A stretch of DNA of 64,000 bases from an uncultured Lachnospiraceae bacterium (lineage in GTDB: Bacteria; Bacillota; Clostridia; Lachnospirales; Lachnospiraceae): positions 1-64,000 of the forward strand of contig CAMKQH010000023.1 in the NCBI GenBank assembly GCA_946414885.1, read 5' to 3'. This document shows positions 1 to 7,510 of this stretch, in pieces; the stretch's first letter is position 1; the number at the start of each line of letters is the position of its first letter. The notes under the pieces were generated by a model, which searched no databases, was not told where the DNA came from, and worked only from the letters and a program-made list of their open reading frames with translations. A program made the position numbers and the translations under genes.

Positions 1-300
1 AAGTTGCGCGTTTCTACAAGCGGTGCGCAAACAGGACGGAATGGTCTGCTGGGAGCTTGCTCACAAGCAGACCCATTTCGGACTGGTTGCATAGCGCGAC
101 AGCGCGACATCCGACGAATGCAAAGCATTTGGCGGATGGACACCGCGTAGCGAAGGACAAGCCGAAGGGCTTGCCAGCGCGACATGAGCAATTCGGCGAA
201 GCCGCATGCGAATTAGCACCGCGGGAAACCTGAAGTTGTCACACTGAGCATCGGGATCTGCATTTTTTTGATTTCCGATGTCCCGTTTCCACAAAATCCC
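1..300. other. non-coding stretch with hairpins
   Basis: I see no convincing gene here. Reading frames lack ribosome binding sites and family resemblance. The stretch contains short inverted repeats, the clearest being GGTCTGCT (43-50) against AGCAGACC (66-73). From about 276 a degraded copy of the following 62-bp repeat can be recognised. Confidence 0.5.
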
Positions 301-309
301 ACTTCATCA

Positions 310-592
310 CAGCGAGATATGTATCTTTTTGATTTTCCGCTGTTAAAAATCTTGTGCCTGCTTGGTTTTCTACGGCGAGATTTACATTTTTTGATTTCCC
401 GCTGTCAAAGATCTTCCGTCTACTCGGTTTTCTACAGCGAGATTTACAATTTCTGATTTCCCGCTGTCATAAATCCTCTGTCGGCACGGTTTTCCACAGC
501 GAGATTTACATTTTCTGATTTCCCGCTGTCATAAATCCTCTGTCGGCACGGTTTTCCACAGCGGGATTTACAATTTTTGATTTTCCGCTGTT
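310..592. repeat. 62-bp tandem repeats, family 1 (cagcg/cgctg hairpins)
   Basis: Five tandem units start at 310, 373, 435, 497 and 559, so the spacing is 63, 62, 62 and 62 bp. Each unit begins with a 32-bp imperfect palindrome (CAGCG...CGCTG; in the last copy ACAGCGG pairs with CCGCTGT) and ends with a linker of about 30 bp. Linkers of the third and fourth units are identical and the earlier ones diverge, so this is a decaying satellite and not a CRISPR array with unique spacers. Confidence 0.85.
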
Positions 593-630
593 TCAAGCAT
601 TCTTCTTGCCCGATTTTGCGAAGGGAGCCA

Positions 631-820
631 CCTCGACAAATCCCAAGTTGTCGAGGAACGCCTCGCCAGAAGGGGCGGAACCTTTGTGGGAGGCAAAGTG
701 AACAAGAATCTTCCGAGAAATACCTCGTCAGAGTAGACGGGGCATTCACGGGAGGCAAAGAAAGCAAGAATCTTCCGAGAAATGCCTCGCCAGAAGAGTC
801 CGAGCCCTCATGGGAGGCAA
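631..820. repeat. 62-bp repeats, family 2 (gcctcg/gaggca hairpins)
   Basis: Three units have their GCCTCG/ACCTCG arm at 660, 722 and 784, exactly 62 bp apart. Each is a 37-bp hairpin (CGCCTC or TGCCTC to GGGAGGCA) followed by a 25-bp linker containing CAAGAATCTTCCGAGAAA. They are preceded by a perfect 9-bp stem, CCTCGACAA (631-639) with TTGTCGAGG (648-656). The sequence is unrelated to family 1, but period and layout are the same. Confidence 0.8.
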
Positions 821-854
821 AAGTGTAACAAAAGCATGACAAATGCCGTCACAT

Positions 855-1068
855 GTTGCCTTTTAAGAAGCATGAGGATGGTAAAAGCAACATATAGAGG
901 CGTGTATGGAGCATTATGTTGTTTATTTGGATTTCTCGAGGTTGAAAAGGCAACGTGGCAGGAGCGGTGGCGGATATCTGTTGCCTTCTCAAGTGGGACA
1001 AGATGAGAAAAGCAACAAACATGGAGAGAACGGGGAATAAGGTTGCTTTTAAGGAAGCGTCTGGCAAC
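855..1068. repeat. 62-bp repeats, family 3 (gttgc/gcaac hairpins)
   Basis: Hairpins start at 855, 918, 980 and 1042 (63, 62, 62 bp apart). The first three are exactly 37 bp, with arms GTTGCC.TT and AAAAGCAAC; the fourth is a shortened 27-bp version. Loops and the 25-26 bp linkers differ between units, and only the arms are kept. GTTGC and GCAAC therefore alternate about every 31 bp, close to three helical turns. A smaller hairpin (CGACAA/TTGTCG, 1095-1113) follows. Confidence 0.8.
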
Positions 1069-1227
1069 CTTGAGAGTTTGGGGTAGAAAGGATTCGACAA
1101 TTCGGGTTTGTCGGCATGAACGTTGGAACATAAAATTGGAAGATAGCAATATATAGGAGGTACCTTTCGGGCAGGTTGGCAAACTGGCGCAAACTCAAAC
1201 ATTTTGATGAGGTTTTGGAGGAAGAAA

Positions 1228-1296
1228 ATGCCGATAAAAGTTTTATTTATCTGCCATGGCAAGATATGGGGCCGAGACGATAAGTGCCGTATTTAG
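1228..1296 (+). other. attachment-site stub 1 (5' end of LMW-PTP gene)
   Basis: A ribosome binding site (GGAGGAAG) and ATG open a 22-codon frame reading MPIKVLFICHGKIWGRDDK..., then a stop. The first 13 codons match the start of the intact phosphatase gene at 13927 (IKVLFICHGNICRSP), and similarity stops right after the CHG(N/K)I codons. I read this as the left attachment site of an element that integrated into the phosphatase P-loop codons. It is unlikely to encode a functional protein. Confidence 0.75.
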
Positions 1297-1320
1297 GGCA
1301 TTTTAGGGAGAACAAAGACA

Positions 1321-1375
1321 TGATTTACACCCTGTTTACACCTTTTGAAGGTGAACGCCCGACGGGGGTGTGGAA
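1321..1375. other. putative recombinase arm-type repeats, segment A
   Basis: Two direct copies of TTTACACC (1324-1331 and 1335-1342) are followed by GAAGGTG and GGGGGTGT. Nearly the same block recurs after stub 3 (8931-8985), at the same distance from its core. Conserved direct repeats beside a recombination core are typical of tyrosine-recombinase arm sites. That role is inferred. Confidence 0.5.
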
Positions 1376-1434
1376 TACAAATGCTAACTCAATTTACAAA
1401 TGTAATGATTTGCGTTTTATAAATTATATGACCT

Positions 1435-1464
1435 TAAAGGATTGGTGAAAGCCAGTCCTTTTTT
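1435..1464 (+). terminator. rho-independent terminator-like hairpin
   Basis: AAGGATTG pairs with CAGTCCTT (one G-U) and is followed by six T residues. It stands upstream of the lipoprotein gene and would shield it from upstream transcription. Confidence 0.6.
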
Positions 1465-1490
1465 GTTTAAAAATCCTTAAAAATGGCGTT

Positions 1491-1556
1491 GTTACGGTAA
1501 GTAACAGCACTGTTACGGCTTGTTTCTTGTATGTCACGCAGAACCGGACTTATACT
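1491..1556 (+). promoter_or_regulatory. promoter with 21-bp-spaced direct repeats
   Basis: GTTACGG occurs at 1491 and 1512, 21 bp apart, and the interval also forms the inverted repeat GTAACAG-CA-CTGTTAC (1501-1516). Downstream, TTGTAT (1527-1532), an 18-bp spacer and TATACT (1551-1556) make a plausible vegetative promoter for the lipoprotein gene. The repeats lie where an activator would bind, just upstream of the -35 box. Confidence 0.45.
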
Positions 1557-1589
1557 TTGATCAAATTTAAGGAAAGGATGTGGCATCTT

Positions 1590-2090
1590 ATGAAACACAT
1601 TATTAAAACAACAATTACCATTATAGCTCTGTTTTACACCGCATTTTCACTTACGGCTTGCAGCAGTACCTCCTATAAAGGGAATCAAAGAACTGAACCT
1701 GCTGTAAGGCCCCGGTGCAACTGGGAAACGGTCAACTCTTCGCTTGAAGAATATGCATTTGGAGGAAAATACTTTCTTCCAGAGGATTATAAAGAGGATG
1801 AGGATGATTCTAACAATGTTTCTGTATTCAATTATGATCCTTCAAATGCATCTTCATTTAAGGATGTTTCCTATCAGGTAATGCTCTCGTATGGGCAGAC
1901 GGAAGGGTACGATGAAGCGATGATCACAGTATCAATGGTTGATAACAGTAGCAGTGATTCTTTTACGGTGATCTCAAATGCGGAGGGGAAATCAGTCTTT
2001 GAGGAAGGAACATGGTTTCTTGAAGAAGATAAAGGAACAAAAGTACAGGAGTTAATAGATGATGCAATGACAATTTTTGGCTTGAAGTGA
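1590..2090 (+). CDS. small lipoprotein of unknown function
   Basis: The 166-residue product starts MKHIIKTTITIIALF and has a lipobox-type end to its signal peptide (SLTAC, Cys near residue 18), so it should be lipid-anchored on the outer face of the membrane. The mature part is acidic and Ser/Asn-rich and I do not recognise its family. The start at 1590 is preferred over the in-frame ATG at 1578 because AAGGAAAGG (1569-1577) sits at a usable distance only from 1590. It is the first gene of segment A; the next gene starts 15 bp downstream, suggesting co-transcription with the CPBP protease. Confidence 0.7.
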   Translation: MKHIIKTTITIIALFYTAFSLTACSSTSYKGNQRTEPAVRPRCNWETVNSSLEEYAFGGKYFLPEDYKEDEDDSNNVSVFNYDPSNASSFKDVSYQVMLSYGQTEGYDEAMITVSMVDNSSSDSFTVISNAEGKSVFEEGTWFLEEDKGTKVQELIDDAMTIFGLK

Positions 2091-2104
2091 AGGAGGAGAC
2101 AGAG

Positions 2105-2977
2105 GTGAAAAGTGAATCCAAAAAAAAAGCTTGGCTAATGCTTCTGGGACAACTCTTTTTTCAGTTAACTGTGCTTATAGTAGTTGCTGCATCCGTTTTC
2201 CTCGGAAAGGAGGATCAAGGTATGCTGATAGGTGCTGATGTTGGAAGCTTCCTTGCGAATGTAATAATACTGGGGATTTATTATCTTGCTAAACGTAATA
2301 AAAATATTTCCCTTCCTGTTAAAAGAAGGCACAGTCTTCTAATTGTTCTGGCAGCACTGTTTAGTATATTGATTTGGAATCTAATTATTGGAGCGTGTGA
2401 TTTCGCACTGGAATCAGTGCTTGATCATCCGGCGGATCCAACTGATAATGTTTCGCCGCTATTTAGATTCATCGCTATTGCTGTGTTGCCTGCATTGTTT
2501 GAGGAGTTTGCTTTTCGTAAAGTTATTTTCGGAAGTATGCGTAAGTACGGAGTTGCTGTTGCAGCTGTATTTTCCTCTATCCTTTTCGGACTTATGCATC
2601 AGGATATTACGCAGGGTATATTTGCATTCGGGATGGGTCTTATACTTTGTTACGTATGCGAGAAAACAGGTAAACTTATCTATACGGTGTTGCTGCATTT
2701 TCTCAATAATTCGATATCAGTCCTTTTACCTTTAATACCGGAATATAATGCTAATGACAGACTTATAGAAGCAATTCTGGGTATAATCGCTTTAGCTTTA
2801 GTAATTGTAATTTTTTTAATCCCAAGATTACGGATTTTGATGCTGAATAAGCTAAGAGTGAATTGCAATCAGGTAAAGAGCGCAGCCAAAGATTGTTATT
2901 TGAATGTGCCGATGGTGATCTATATTGTATTTTGTATTGGGATGACGGTTGTTACTTTTGTGATCAAATACGGCTGA
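2105..2977 (+). CDS. CPBP family intramembrane metalloprotease
   Basis: A 290-residue polytopic membrane protein with the three CPBP/Abi (CAAX protease and bacteriocin-processing) motifs in order: EExxxR in FEEFAFRKVIFG, FxxxH in FGLMHQD, and HxxxN in LHFLNN. These residues bind the catalytic metal in characterised members such as Rce1. Bacterial members are linked to bacteriocin self-immunity and protein processing, but the substrate is unknown here. I place the start at GTG 2105, seven bases after AAGGAGGAG; GTG 2087 is also in frame but overlaps the upstream stop. It probably forms one transcript with the lipoprotein before it and the anchored protein after it. Confidence 0.85.
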   Translation: MKSESKKKAWLMLLGQLFFQLTVLIVVAASVFLGKEDQGMLIGADVGSFLANVIILGIYYLAKRNKNISLPVKRRHSLLIVLAALFSILIWNLIIGACDFALESVLDHPADPTDNVSPLFRFIAIAVLPALFEEFAFRKVIFGSMRKYGVAVAAVFSSILFGLMHQDITQGIFAFGMGLILCYVCEKTGKLIYTVLLHFLNNSISVLLPLIPEYNANDRLIEAILGIIALALVIVIFLIPRLRILMLNKLRVNCNQVKSAAKDCYLNVPMVIYIVFCIGMTVVTFVIKYG

Positions 2978-3018
2978 CAATTTAAACTAAAAATTTATAA
3001 AATGGAGGTAAACAGAGT

Positions 3019-3726
3019 ATGAAAGAAAAGAAAAACAAAAGAGCGCTGAAGGGAATTCTAATAGGACTGGGTGTTGCCGCTGTTACTATCAACATCGCGA
3101 TAATAGTGTTTATATACTACTTCTTCACCGGTGGACCGGCACATATTATAAAAGATGCTGGTTTATACGAGGAAACTATGCATAGGTACACAAATGAGGT
3201 TGTGGGCAAAGTACATATCGGTTTTTTTGCTTTCCCAAAAACAATTCCTGATAGTGCTTTTGCAAATGGTTCACAGCCGGAATTTTACTTTTGGTATAGA
3301 GACACATTAGATGATCCTACCTGTGAAGTATACTTGAGATGTACATATTCTGACGTTGATTATGCAAGAGAGATAGATCGTCTTAAAAATAGTGAGTTCC
3401 AACTCGGGAATGATGAAACGAAAGTGGTAAATCGGCTCGAGTACGAAGAAGGCGATCGGTTCACACATCCGGTGTATAAAGCGATAGACTGTTATAATCA
3501 TTCATATGAATATGCGATGGATCTGGGGAACAATGAAATAGCATACATCTGTACATCCTTTAAAGATAATTTATTATCACTAAAAAAGATACCCAAAGAA
3601 TGCCTGCCTAATGATTACACTGATTCCTTAATGAACAATACATATGCTAACGGAGGTTTCAATGTATATGTTACCAAGAAAACGGATGAATATACTTTGT
3701 ATGATTACGGGGATAAATTCAATTGA
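3019..3726 (+). CDS. membrane-anchored protein of unknown function
   Basis: This 235-residue protein has a basic N-terminus (MKEKKNKRALKG), one transmembrane helix at about residues 13-36 and an extracytoplasmic domain rich in aromatic and acidic residues. I do not recognise the domain. GGAGG stands 10 bp before the ATG. It is the third gene of the lipoprotein-CPBP-anchored protein run and is followed by a terminator, so the three are likely an operon with a joint envelope role; this is inferred from position only. Confidence 0.6.
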   Translation: MKEKKNKRALKGILIGLGVAAVTINIAIIVFIYYFFTGGPAHIIKDAGLYEETMHRYTNEVVGKVHIGFFAFPKTIPDSAFANGSQPEFYFWYRDTLDDPTCEVYLRCTYSDVDYAREIDRLKNSEFQLGNDETKVVNRLEYEEGDRFTHPVYKAIDCYNHSYEYAMDLGNNEIAYICTSFKDNLLSLKKIPKECLPNDYTDSLMNNTYANGGFNVYVTKKTDEYTLYDYGDKFN

Positions 3727-3766
3727 TTTTGGCTTATAGCGCAAGAACATAATATTTTTTTTGAGA

Positions 3767-3790
3767 AGAATCGGGAGACCGGTTCTTTTT
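3767..3790 (+). terminator. rho-independent terminator
   Basis: AGAATCGG pairs with CCGGTTCT around a GAGA loop (one G-U) and runs into TTTTT. It closes the three-gene envelope operon. Confidence 0.75.
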
Positions 3791-4001
3791 GCCTTAAAGG
3801 GCGTAAATACAGAGATCAGGAATACACAGGGCCAGCTGCGTGATGTCGATAAGCTCCTAAATTGAATCCGGGGAATACGGAACTGCTTGCTCAGAAGCAC
3901 AGGCCCCTGGGAGATGCCGTCAAGGAAACGAATGGAAGGCTCAAACGAAGAAGACATAACTATTTTATAGATAAACTATTTAATTACATCATCAATTGTC
4001 T

Positions 4002-4033
4002 AATTGCATCATTTTTGCAAATTTGATGCAATT
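4002..4033. promoter_or_regulatory. operator-like inverted repeat upstream of fic
   Basis: AATTGCATCA (4002-4011) and TGATGCAATT (4024-4033) form a perfect 10-bp inverted repeat, with further GCATCAT copies near 4071. A TATAAT box lies at 4049-4054. The downstream Fic protein ends in a winged-helix-like domain, so self-regulation through this site is plausible. The rest of 3791-4124 is AT-rich and shows nothing else I can name. Confidence 0.5.
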
Positions 4034-4124
4034 GACATTGACAATGAGTATAATGAGAGTTATTATTTAAATGCATCATTATATCCGCTTATGAGTAAAT
4101 TGATGTATAAATGAGGATATTAAA

Positions 4125-5183
4125 ATGAGAAATTTTGATTACAGAAAAAAATGGGAAAAACTACTGACACCGGAAATAGTGGCTCTGCTTACGCAGATCC
4201 ATGAGTATAAAGGTGAGCAGTCATTTTTTATAGAAGCGAAGGCAGATTCGCTGACGCAACTTGTTGAGATTGCGAAGATTCAGAGTACCGAAGCATCCAA
4301 CAAGATTGAAGGTATCTATACTTCCGATGCGAGACTGAAAGCACTTGTTAAAGATAAGACTACGCCTAAGACGAGAAACGAGCGAGAGATTGCCGGATAC
4401 AGGGATGTACTTAATACAATCCATGAGAGTCATGATTATATTTCGATAAGACCGAATATGATCCTACAGCTTCATAGAGATCTTTATAAATTTGAAGGTT
4501 ATGATATCGGAGGAAAGTATAAAGCAGCGGATAATATCATTGAGGAAGAGGACGAACAGGGCAACAAGTTTGTAAGATTCAGACCGGTCCCTGCCTGGGA
4601 AACGCCCGAGGCAATCGAGAATCTTTGTAATGAATTTGACAAAGCTCTCGGAACCGGAACAATAGATCCACTTCTTCTGATACCAATGTTTATACTGGAT
4701 TTTTTATGCATCCATCCGTTTAATGACGGCAACGGAAGAATGAGCAGACTGCTTACGTTGCTGATGCTGTACAGAGCCGGATACATTGTAGGAAAGTACA
4801 TCAGTATTGAGCATCTGATTGAAAAGACTAAGACATCATATTATGAGTGCCTGCAGGAAAGCTCTCTTAACTGGCATGAGGAAGAGAATAATTATGTTCC
4901 GTTTGTACAGTATATGCTTGGTGTTGTAGTGGCAGCATACAGAGATTTCTCTGACAGAGTAGAGACTTTGTTTACCAGCGGCCTTTCAAAACCGGAGCGC
5001 GTGGCTGAATTGATAAAAAATACTTACGGCGAGATCACGAAGTCGCAGATCATGGAGAAATGCCCTGACATAAGCCGCATAACTGTTGAGAGGGCACTGT
5101 CAGAACTTCTGTCATCGGAAAGCATAATAAAGATTGGTGGCGGCAGATATACAAAATACGTTTGGAACAGAGATAAGGAATAA
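4125..5183 (+). CDS. Fic family protein with N-terminal inhibitory motif and C-terminal HTH
   Basis: A 352-residue Fic enzyme, expected to transfer AMP or another nucleotide moiety from a nucleotide cofactor to a hydroxyl side chain of a target protein. The active-site loop HPFNDGNGRMSR (from His197) matches HxFx(D/E)GNGRxxR completely. The N-terminal SNKIEG segment fits the (S/T)xxxE(G/N) inhibitory motif of class II Fic proteins, whose Glu blocks productive ATP binding until relieved. The last 60 residues or so look like a winged helix. It lies directly upstream of an hsdM stub, and type I restriction operons often carry Fic genes, so it is probably a leftover of such an operon. Confidence 0.88.
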   Translation: MRNFDYRKKWEKLLTPEIVALLTQIHEYKGEQSFFIEAKADSLTQLVEIAKIQSTEASNKIEGIYTSDARLKALVKDKTTPKTRNEREIAGYRDVLNTIHESHDYISIRPNMILQLHRDLYKFEGYDIGGKYKAADNIIEEEDEQGNKFVRFRPVPAWETPEAIENLCNEFDKALGTGTIDPLLLIPMFILDFLCIHPFNDGNGRMSRLLTLLMLYRAGYIVGKYISIEHLIEKTKTSYYECLQESSLNWHEEENNYVPFVQYMLGVVVAAYRDFSDRVETLFTSGLSKPERVAELIKNTYGEITKSQIMEKCPDISRITVERALSELLSSESIIKIGGGRYTKYVWNRDKE

Positions 5184-5195
5184 AGGAGAACGATA

Positions 5196-5318
5196 ATGAC
5201 CGGAGAACTTGGTAATAAGATTGATAGTTTGTGGGAAATCTTTTGGAACGGCGGGATCACAAATCCGCTCGATGTTGTTGAGCAGATGACATACCTCATA
5301 TATTATGCCGGCAAATGA
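5196..5318 (+). pseudogene. hsdM 5' fragment (type I restriction methyltransferase)
   Basis: A 40-codon frame reads MTGELGNKIDSLWEIFWNGG then ITNPLDVVEQMTYLIY and stops. This is the highly conserved beginning of HsdM, the N6-adenine methyltransferase subunit of type I restriction-modification systems, which normally has about 500 residues. AGGAG precedes the ATG by a normal distance. The break occurs about 45 bp before attachment stub 2, so the rest of the operon was probably lost when segment B joined here. The fragment lacks all catalytic motifs. Confidence 0.75.
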
Positions 5319-5363
5319 AAATGAAAAAGGTGTCTAAGCCCTGATAAAACAAGGAAAAACGAT

Positions 5364-5402
5364 ATGATTAAGATACTATTCATCTGCCACGGCAAGATAT
5401 GA
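5364..5402 (+). other. attachment-site stub 2 (5' end of LMW-PTP gene)
   Basis: Reads MIKILFICHGKI then TGA: thirteen codons including the stop. It shares the ATCTGCCACGGCAA core with stubs 1 and 3 and the intact phosphatase gene. It marks the boundary between accessory segments A and B. Confidence 0.75.
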
Positions 5403-5458
5403 ACACAAGACTAAGAATGCAGTAAAATCAAGGGTTTAAGGCACTTCGGGAAGGTCGC

Positions 5459-5492
5459 GTACCCCCGTTGTGCCCCCATGATACCCCCATGT
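5459..5492. other. putative recombinase arm-type repeats, segment B
   Basis: Three direct repeats of the form (A/G)CCCCC(G/A)T occur every 12 bp just inside stub 2. They differ in sequence from the TTTACACC arms of segments A and C, which suggests that segment B was delivered by a different recombinase. That interpretation is inferred. Confidence 0.4.
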
Positions 5493-5528
5493 TTGTATGT
5501 CAAATTTGAAAGGATTTTCCGAGAAGAA

Positions 5529-5564
5529 AAAGAAGAGCGTTCGCGGCTGCGAAGGCTCTTCTTC
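5529..5564 (+). terminator. terminator-like hairpin
   Basis: AAGAAGAGC pairs with GCTCTTCTT around a loop that itself contains CGC/GCG. The T-tract after it is short, so termination is likely but not certain. Confidence 0.5.
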
Positions 5565-5677
5565 ATTGCGGTGAGATTTACCCCTAAAAAGAATTATGTT
5601 TTGGATCATTCTTGGTGAAATGTCTTTTCAATTGCGACAGGATTGCAAGTATGTTAAACTAATTATGAAATGATTCA

Positions 5678-5736
5678 AATGCGAAACAAGCTGTTTCGCA
5701 TTTAGAAGCATTCAATTTTACGCATCAAGTTGATGC
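5678..5736. repeat. two strong palindromes upstream of a lipoprotein gene
   Basis: AATGCGAAACA (5678-5688) and TGTTTCGCATT (5692-5702) make a perfect 11-bp stem with a 3-nt loop; GCATCAA/TTGATGC (5722-5736) follows with a 1-nt loop. They lie in the 430-bp non-coding stretch before the lipoprotein gene. Their role is unknown: operator and RNA hairpin are both possible. Confidence 0.5.
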
Positions 5737-5924
5737 GCGAATGGATGAATGGCTTATAGCGGAGTAATCCGCGCCGAAATCCCTCTCAAACGAATTTGGA
5801 TGCTAAGTGATGACGGAGAATAAGGCTTTTCCTTGCAGACATTAGTTGATGGGAATATACTATAGGTATACTGGAATTCCATTTTGCTTGTTCCGATAAC
5901 CGAAGATTATGAGGAGGGGCGAAG

Positions 5925-7403
5925 ATGAGGCGAAAAAAAATAATTGCATACTTCATGCTTGCTGTGGCGATTCTCGTCGCGGCATGCGCATCGAAAGATG
6001 ATCAACCAGAGAGTAAGACGGAATCGGAGACTGTCATCACAAGCGAGAATGCGCCGAGCAGTGATTCAAGTGGGGAGAAAAGCGTGGAACCTGCGGAACA
6101 AAACGTTGAATTCAAGGCGATTTACGTTCGCACGGACGGATATCATGACGGAGAAAAATACCCGAGGGCAAGCTGGATCACCACGCCTGATGAAATTCAA
6201 AAGTATTATGAAGCGAATAAGGGCAAGTATTACCTGGAAAGCATAGGGCACCCTTATTCCGATCAAACGGTCGGCGGGTTTACGGAAGCCGTCAAGGATT
6301 ATGACGAAGCGTTCTTTCGTGATTATGACCTGATCTTCGTGGTTTTGGAAGAGGGAAGCGGATCCATAAGACATGAAGTTACCGCAGTTAAGGCATTGCG
6401 CCAGAATGATGGCAGACAATCCCTGCAGACAGAAATAACGAGACTCATTCCGGAAGTGGGAACCGATGACATGGCCGAGTGGCATGTCATCCTAGAGATT
6501 CCCAAGGAGTTTGGAAAGGGCGCTTACGATCTGGAAGAGCCTATCATGAAAGACAAAAACACATGGGATCCAACAGCGACGGAAGTTGAGATTCCGACGG
6601 CTGACACCGCATCGGTTGTCGGACCTTACGGGCAGATTTCAGTTTACATACCGGCGAGTTGGACGGCCGAGGCTATCCCCGTGGGTTCCGAGGTGCTTGC
6701 CAATGGCTTGTACGGACTTGCCTTATGGCCAAGGAACGCAAGCGATGGACAGATTCAGATCATCTATACTGACATGTTTGGCGTGTGCGGAACGGGACTG
6801 GCAACCGAAGAACGCAAACTGGCAGGTGACGTGGCGGGCATTGGTACTTATGACAATCACGATCATTGGGACTTCATTACGTTTGGAAGCGGAAAGGCGA
6901 ACTTGGTTGCAATGCATACGGACTGCTCTTCCTGGACGGACAATGACTGGAATGATGCAATGGACATTCTTGACACGATGAAGTTTGATGAGACCGTCAG
7001 GGAAGGCGGCGTCGGACAGTACGTTCCCGAATCCGAGAATGATGAAATTGCCGTGATCATGGAAGTAACGAACGTAACGGCCACTGGCCTTACGGTTCAT
7101 TTCAGGCAATACGACGAAAGGGAGACTGGCACGCTCATATATGGCGAGCAATACTGGCTGGAGCGCCAGGAAGGTGACGATTGGATCCAAGTTCCAACGA
7201 TCATAGATGCATACGCCTTCCATGACATTGGCTACATTATTCCGAAAACCGACGAGTCCACCTTGGAAACGGAATGGGAGTGGCTGTACGGGAAGCTTAG
7301 CTCAGGAACTTACAGAATTACAAAAACGGTAGATCAACACAAGAATTATGGTGACGGAGTATACGCTACGTATCAGCTGACGGCGCAGTTTGTCATTGGA
7401 TGA
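5925..7403 (+). CDS. lipoprotein with Ig-like C-terminal domain
   Basis: A 492-residue exported lipoprotein. The signal peptide MRRKKIIAYFMLAVAILVAAC ends in a lipobox with Cys21, followed by a Ser/Glu-rich linker (about 22-62). The middle region is not one I recognise. The last 110 residues (from VTNVTATGLTVHF) alternate beta strands and carry a GEQYWLERQEGDDW motif resembling the bacterial Ig-like domain Big_14 common in Firmicutes lipoproteins. GAGGAGGGG precedes the ATG. It opens segment B; 107 bp separate it from the Fic gene. Function is unknown, with surface ligand binding the likeliest role. Confidence 0.7.
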   Translation: MRRKKIIAYFMLAVAILVAACASKDDQPESKTESETVITSENAPSSDSSGEKSVEPAEQNVEFKAIYVRTDGYHDGEKYPRASWITTPDEIQKYYEANKGKYYLESIGHPYSDQTVGGFTEAVKDYDEAFFRDYDLIFVVLEEGSGSIRHEVTAVKALRQNDGRQSLQTEITRLIPEVGTDDMAEWHVILEIPKEFGKGAYDLEEPIMKDKNTWDPTATEVEIPTADTASVVGPYGQISVYIPASWTAEAIPVGSEVLANGLYGLALWPRNASDGQIQIIYTDMFGVCGTGLATEERKLAGDVAGIGTYDNHDHWDFITFGSGKANLVAMHTDCSSWTDNDWNDAMDILDTMKFDETVREGGVGQYVPESENDEIAVIMEVTNVTATGLTVHFRQYDERETGTLIYGEQYWLERQEGDDWIQVPTIIDAYAFHDIGYIIPKTDESTLETEWEWLYGKLSSGTYRITKTVDQHKNYGDGVYATYQLTAQFVIG

Positions 7404-7510
7404 GAGTAAAGGCGATAGGACAACATGAACATACGGATTTTCGGCACTAAGAAGTGCAAGGAATTGATTTGGGTGAGATCGATCCTGAAAAGAAATGACG
7501 GAGGGAATTT

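Noticed and set aside
310..1068. CRISPR array
   Set aside because: The spacing is regular, but the linkers of family 1 are alike or identical, hairpins change family along the array, linkers are only 25-30 bp, and no cas gene is present.
444..1262. Several frames of 70-140 codons in the repeat region
   Set aside because: They run across tandem repeats, have no ribosome binding sites, and their products are repeat translations.
5364..5402. Real short peptide genes at the three phosphatase stubs
   Set aside because: The shared part equals the phosphatase start and similarity ends at the same codons each time, which is better explained by site-specific integration than by peptide function.
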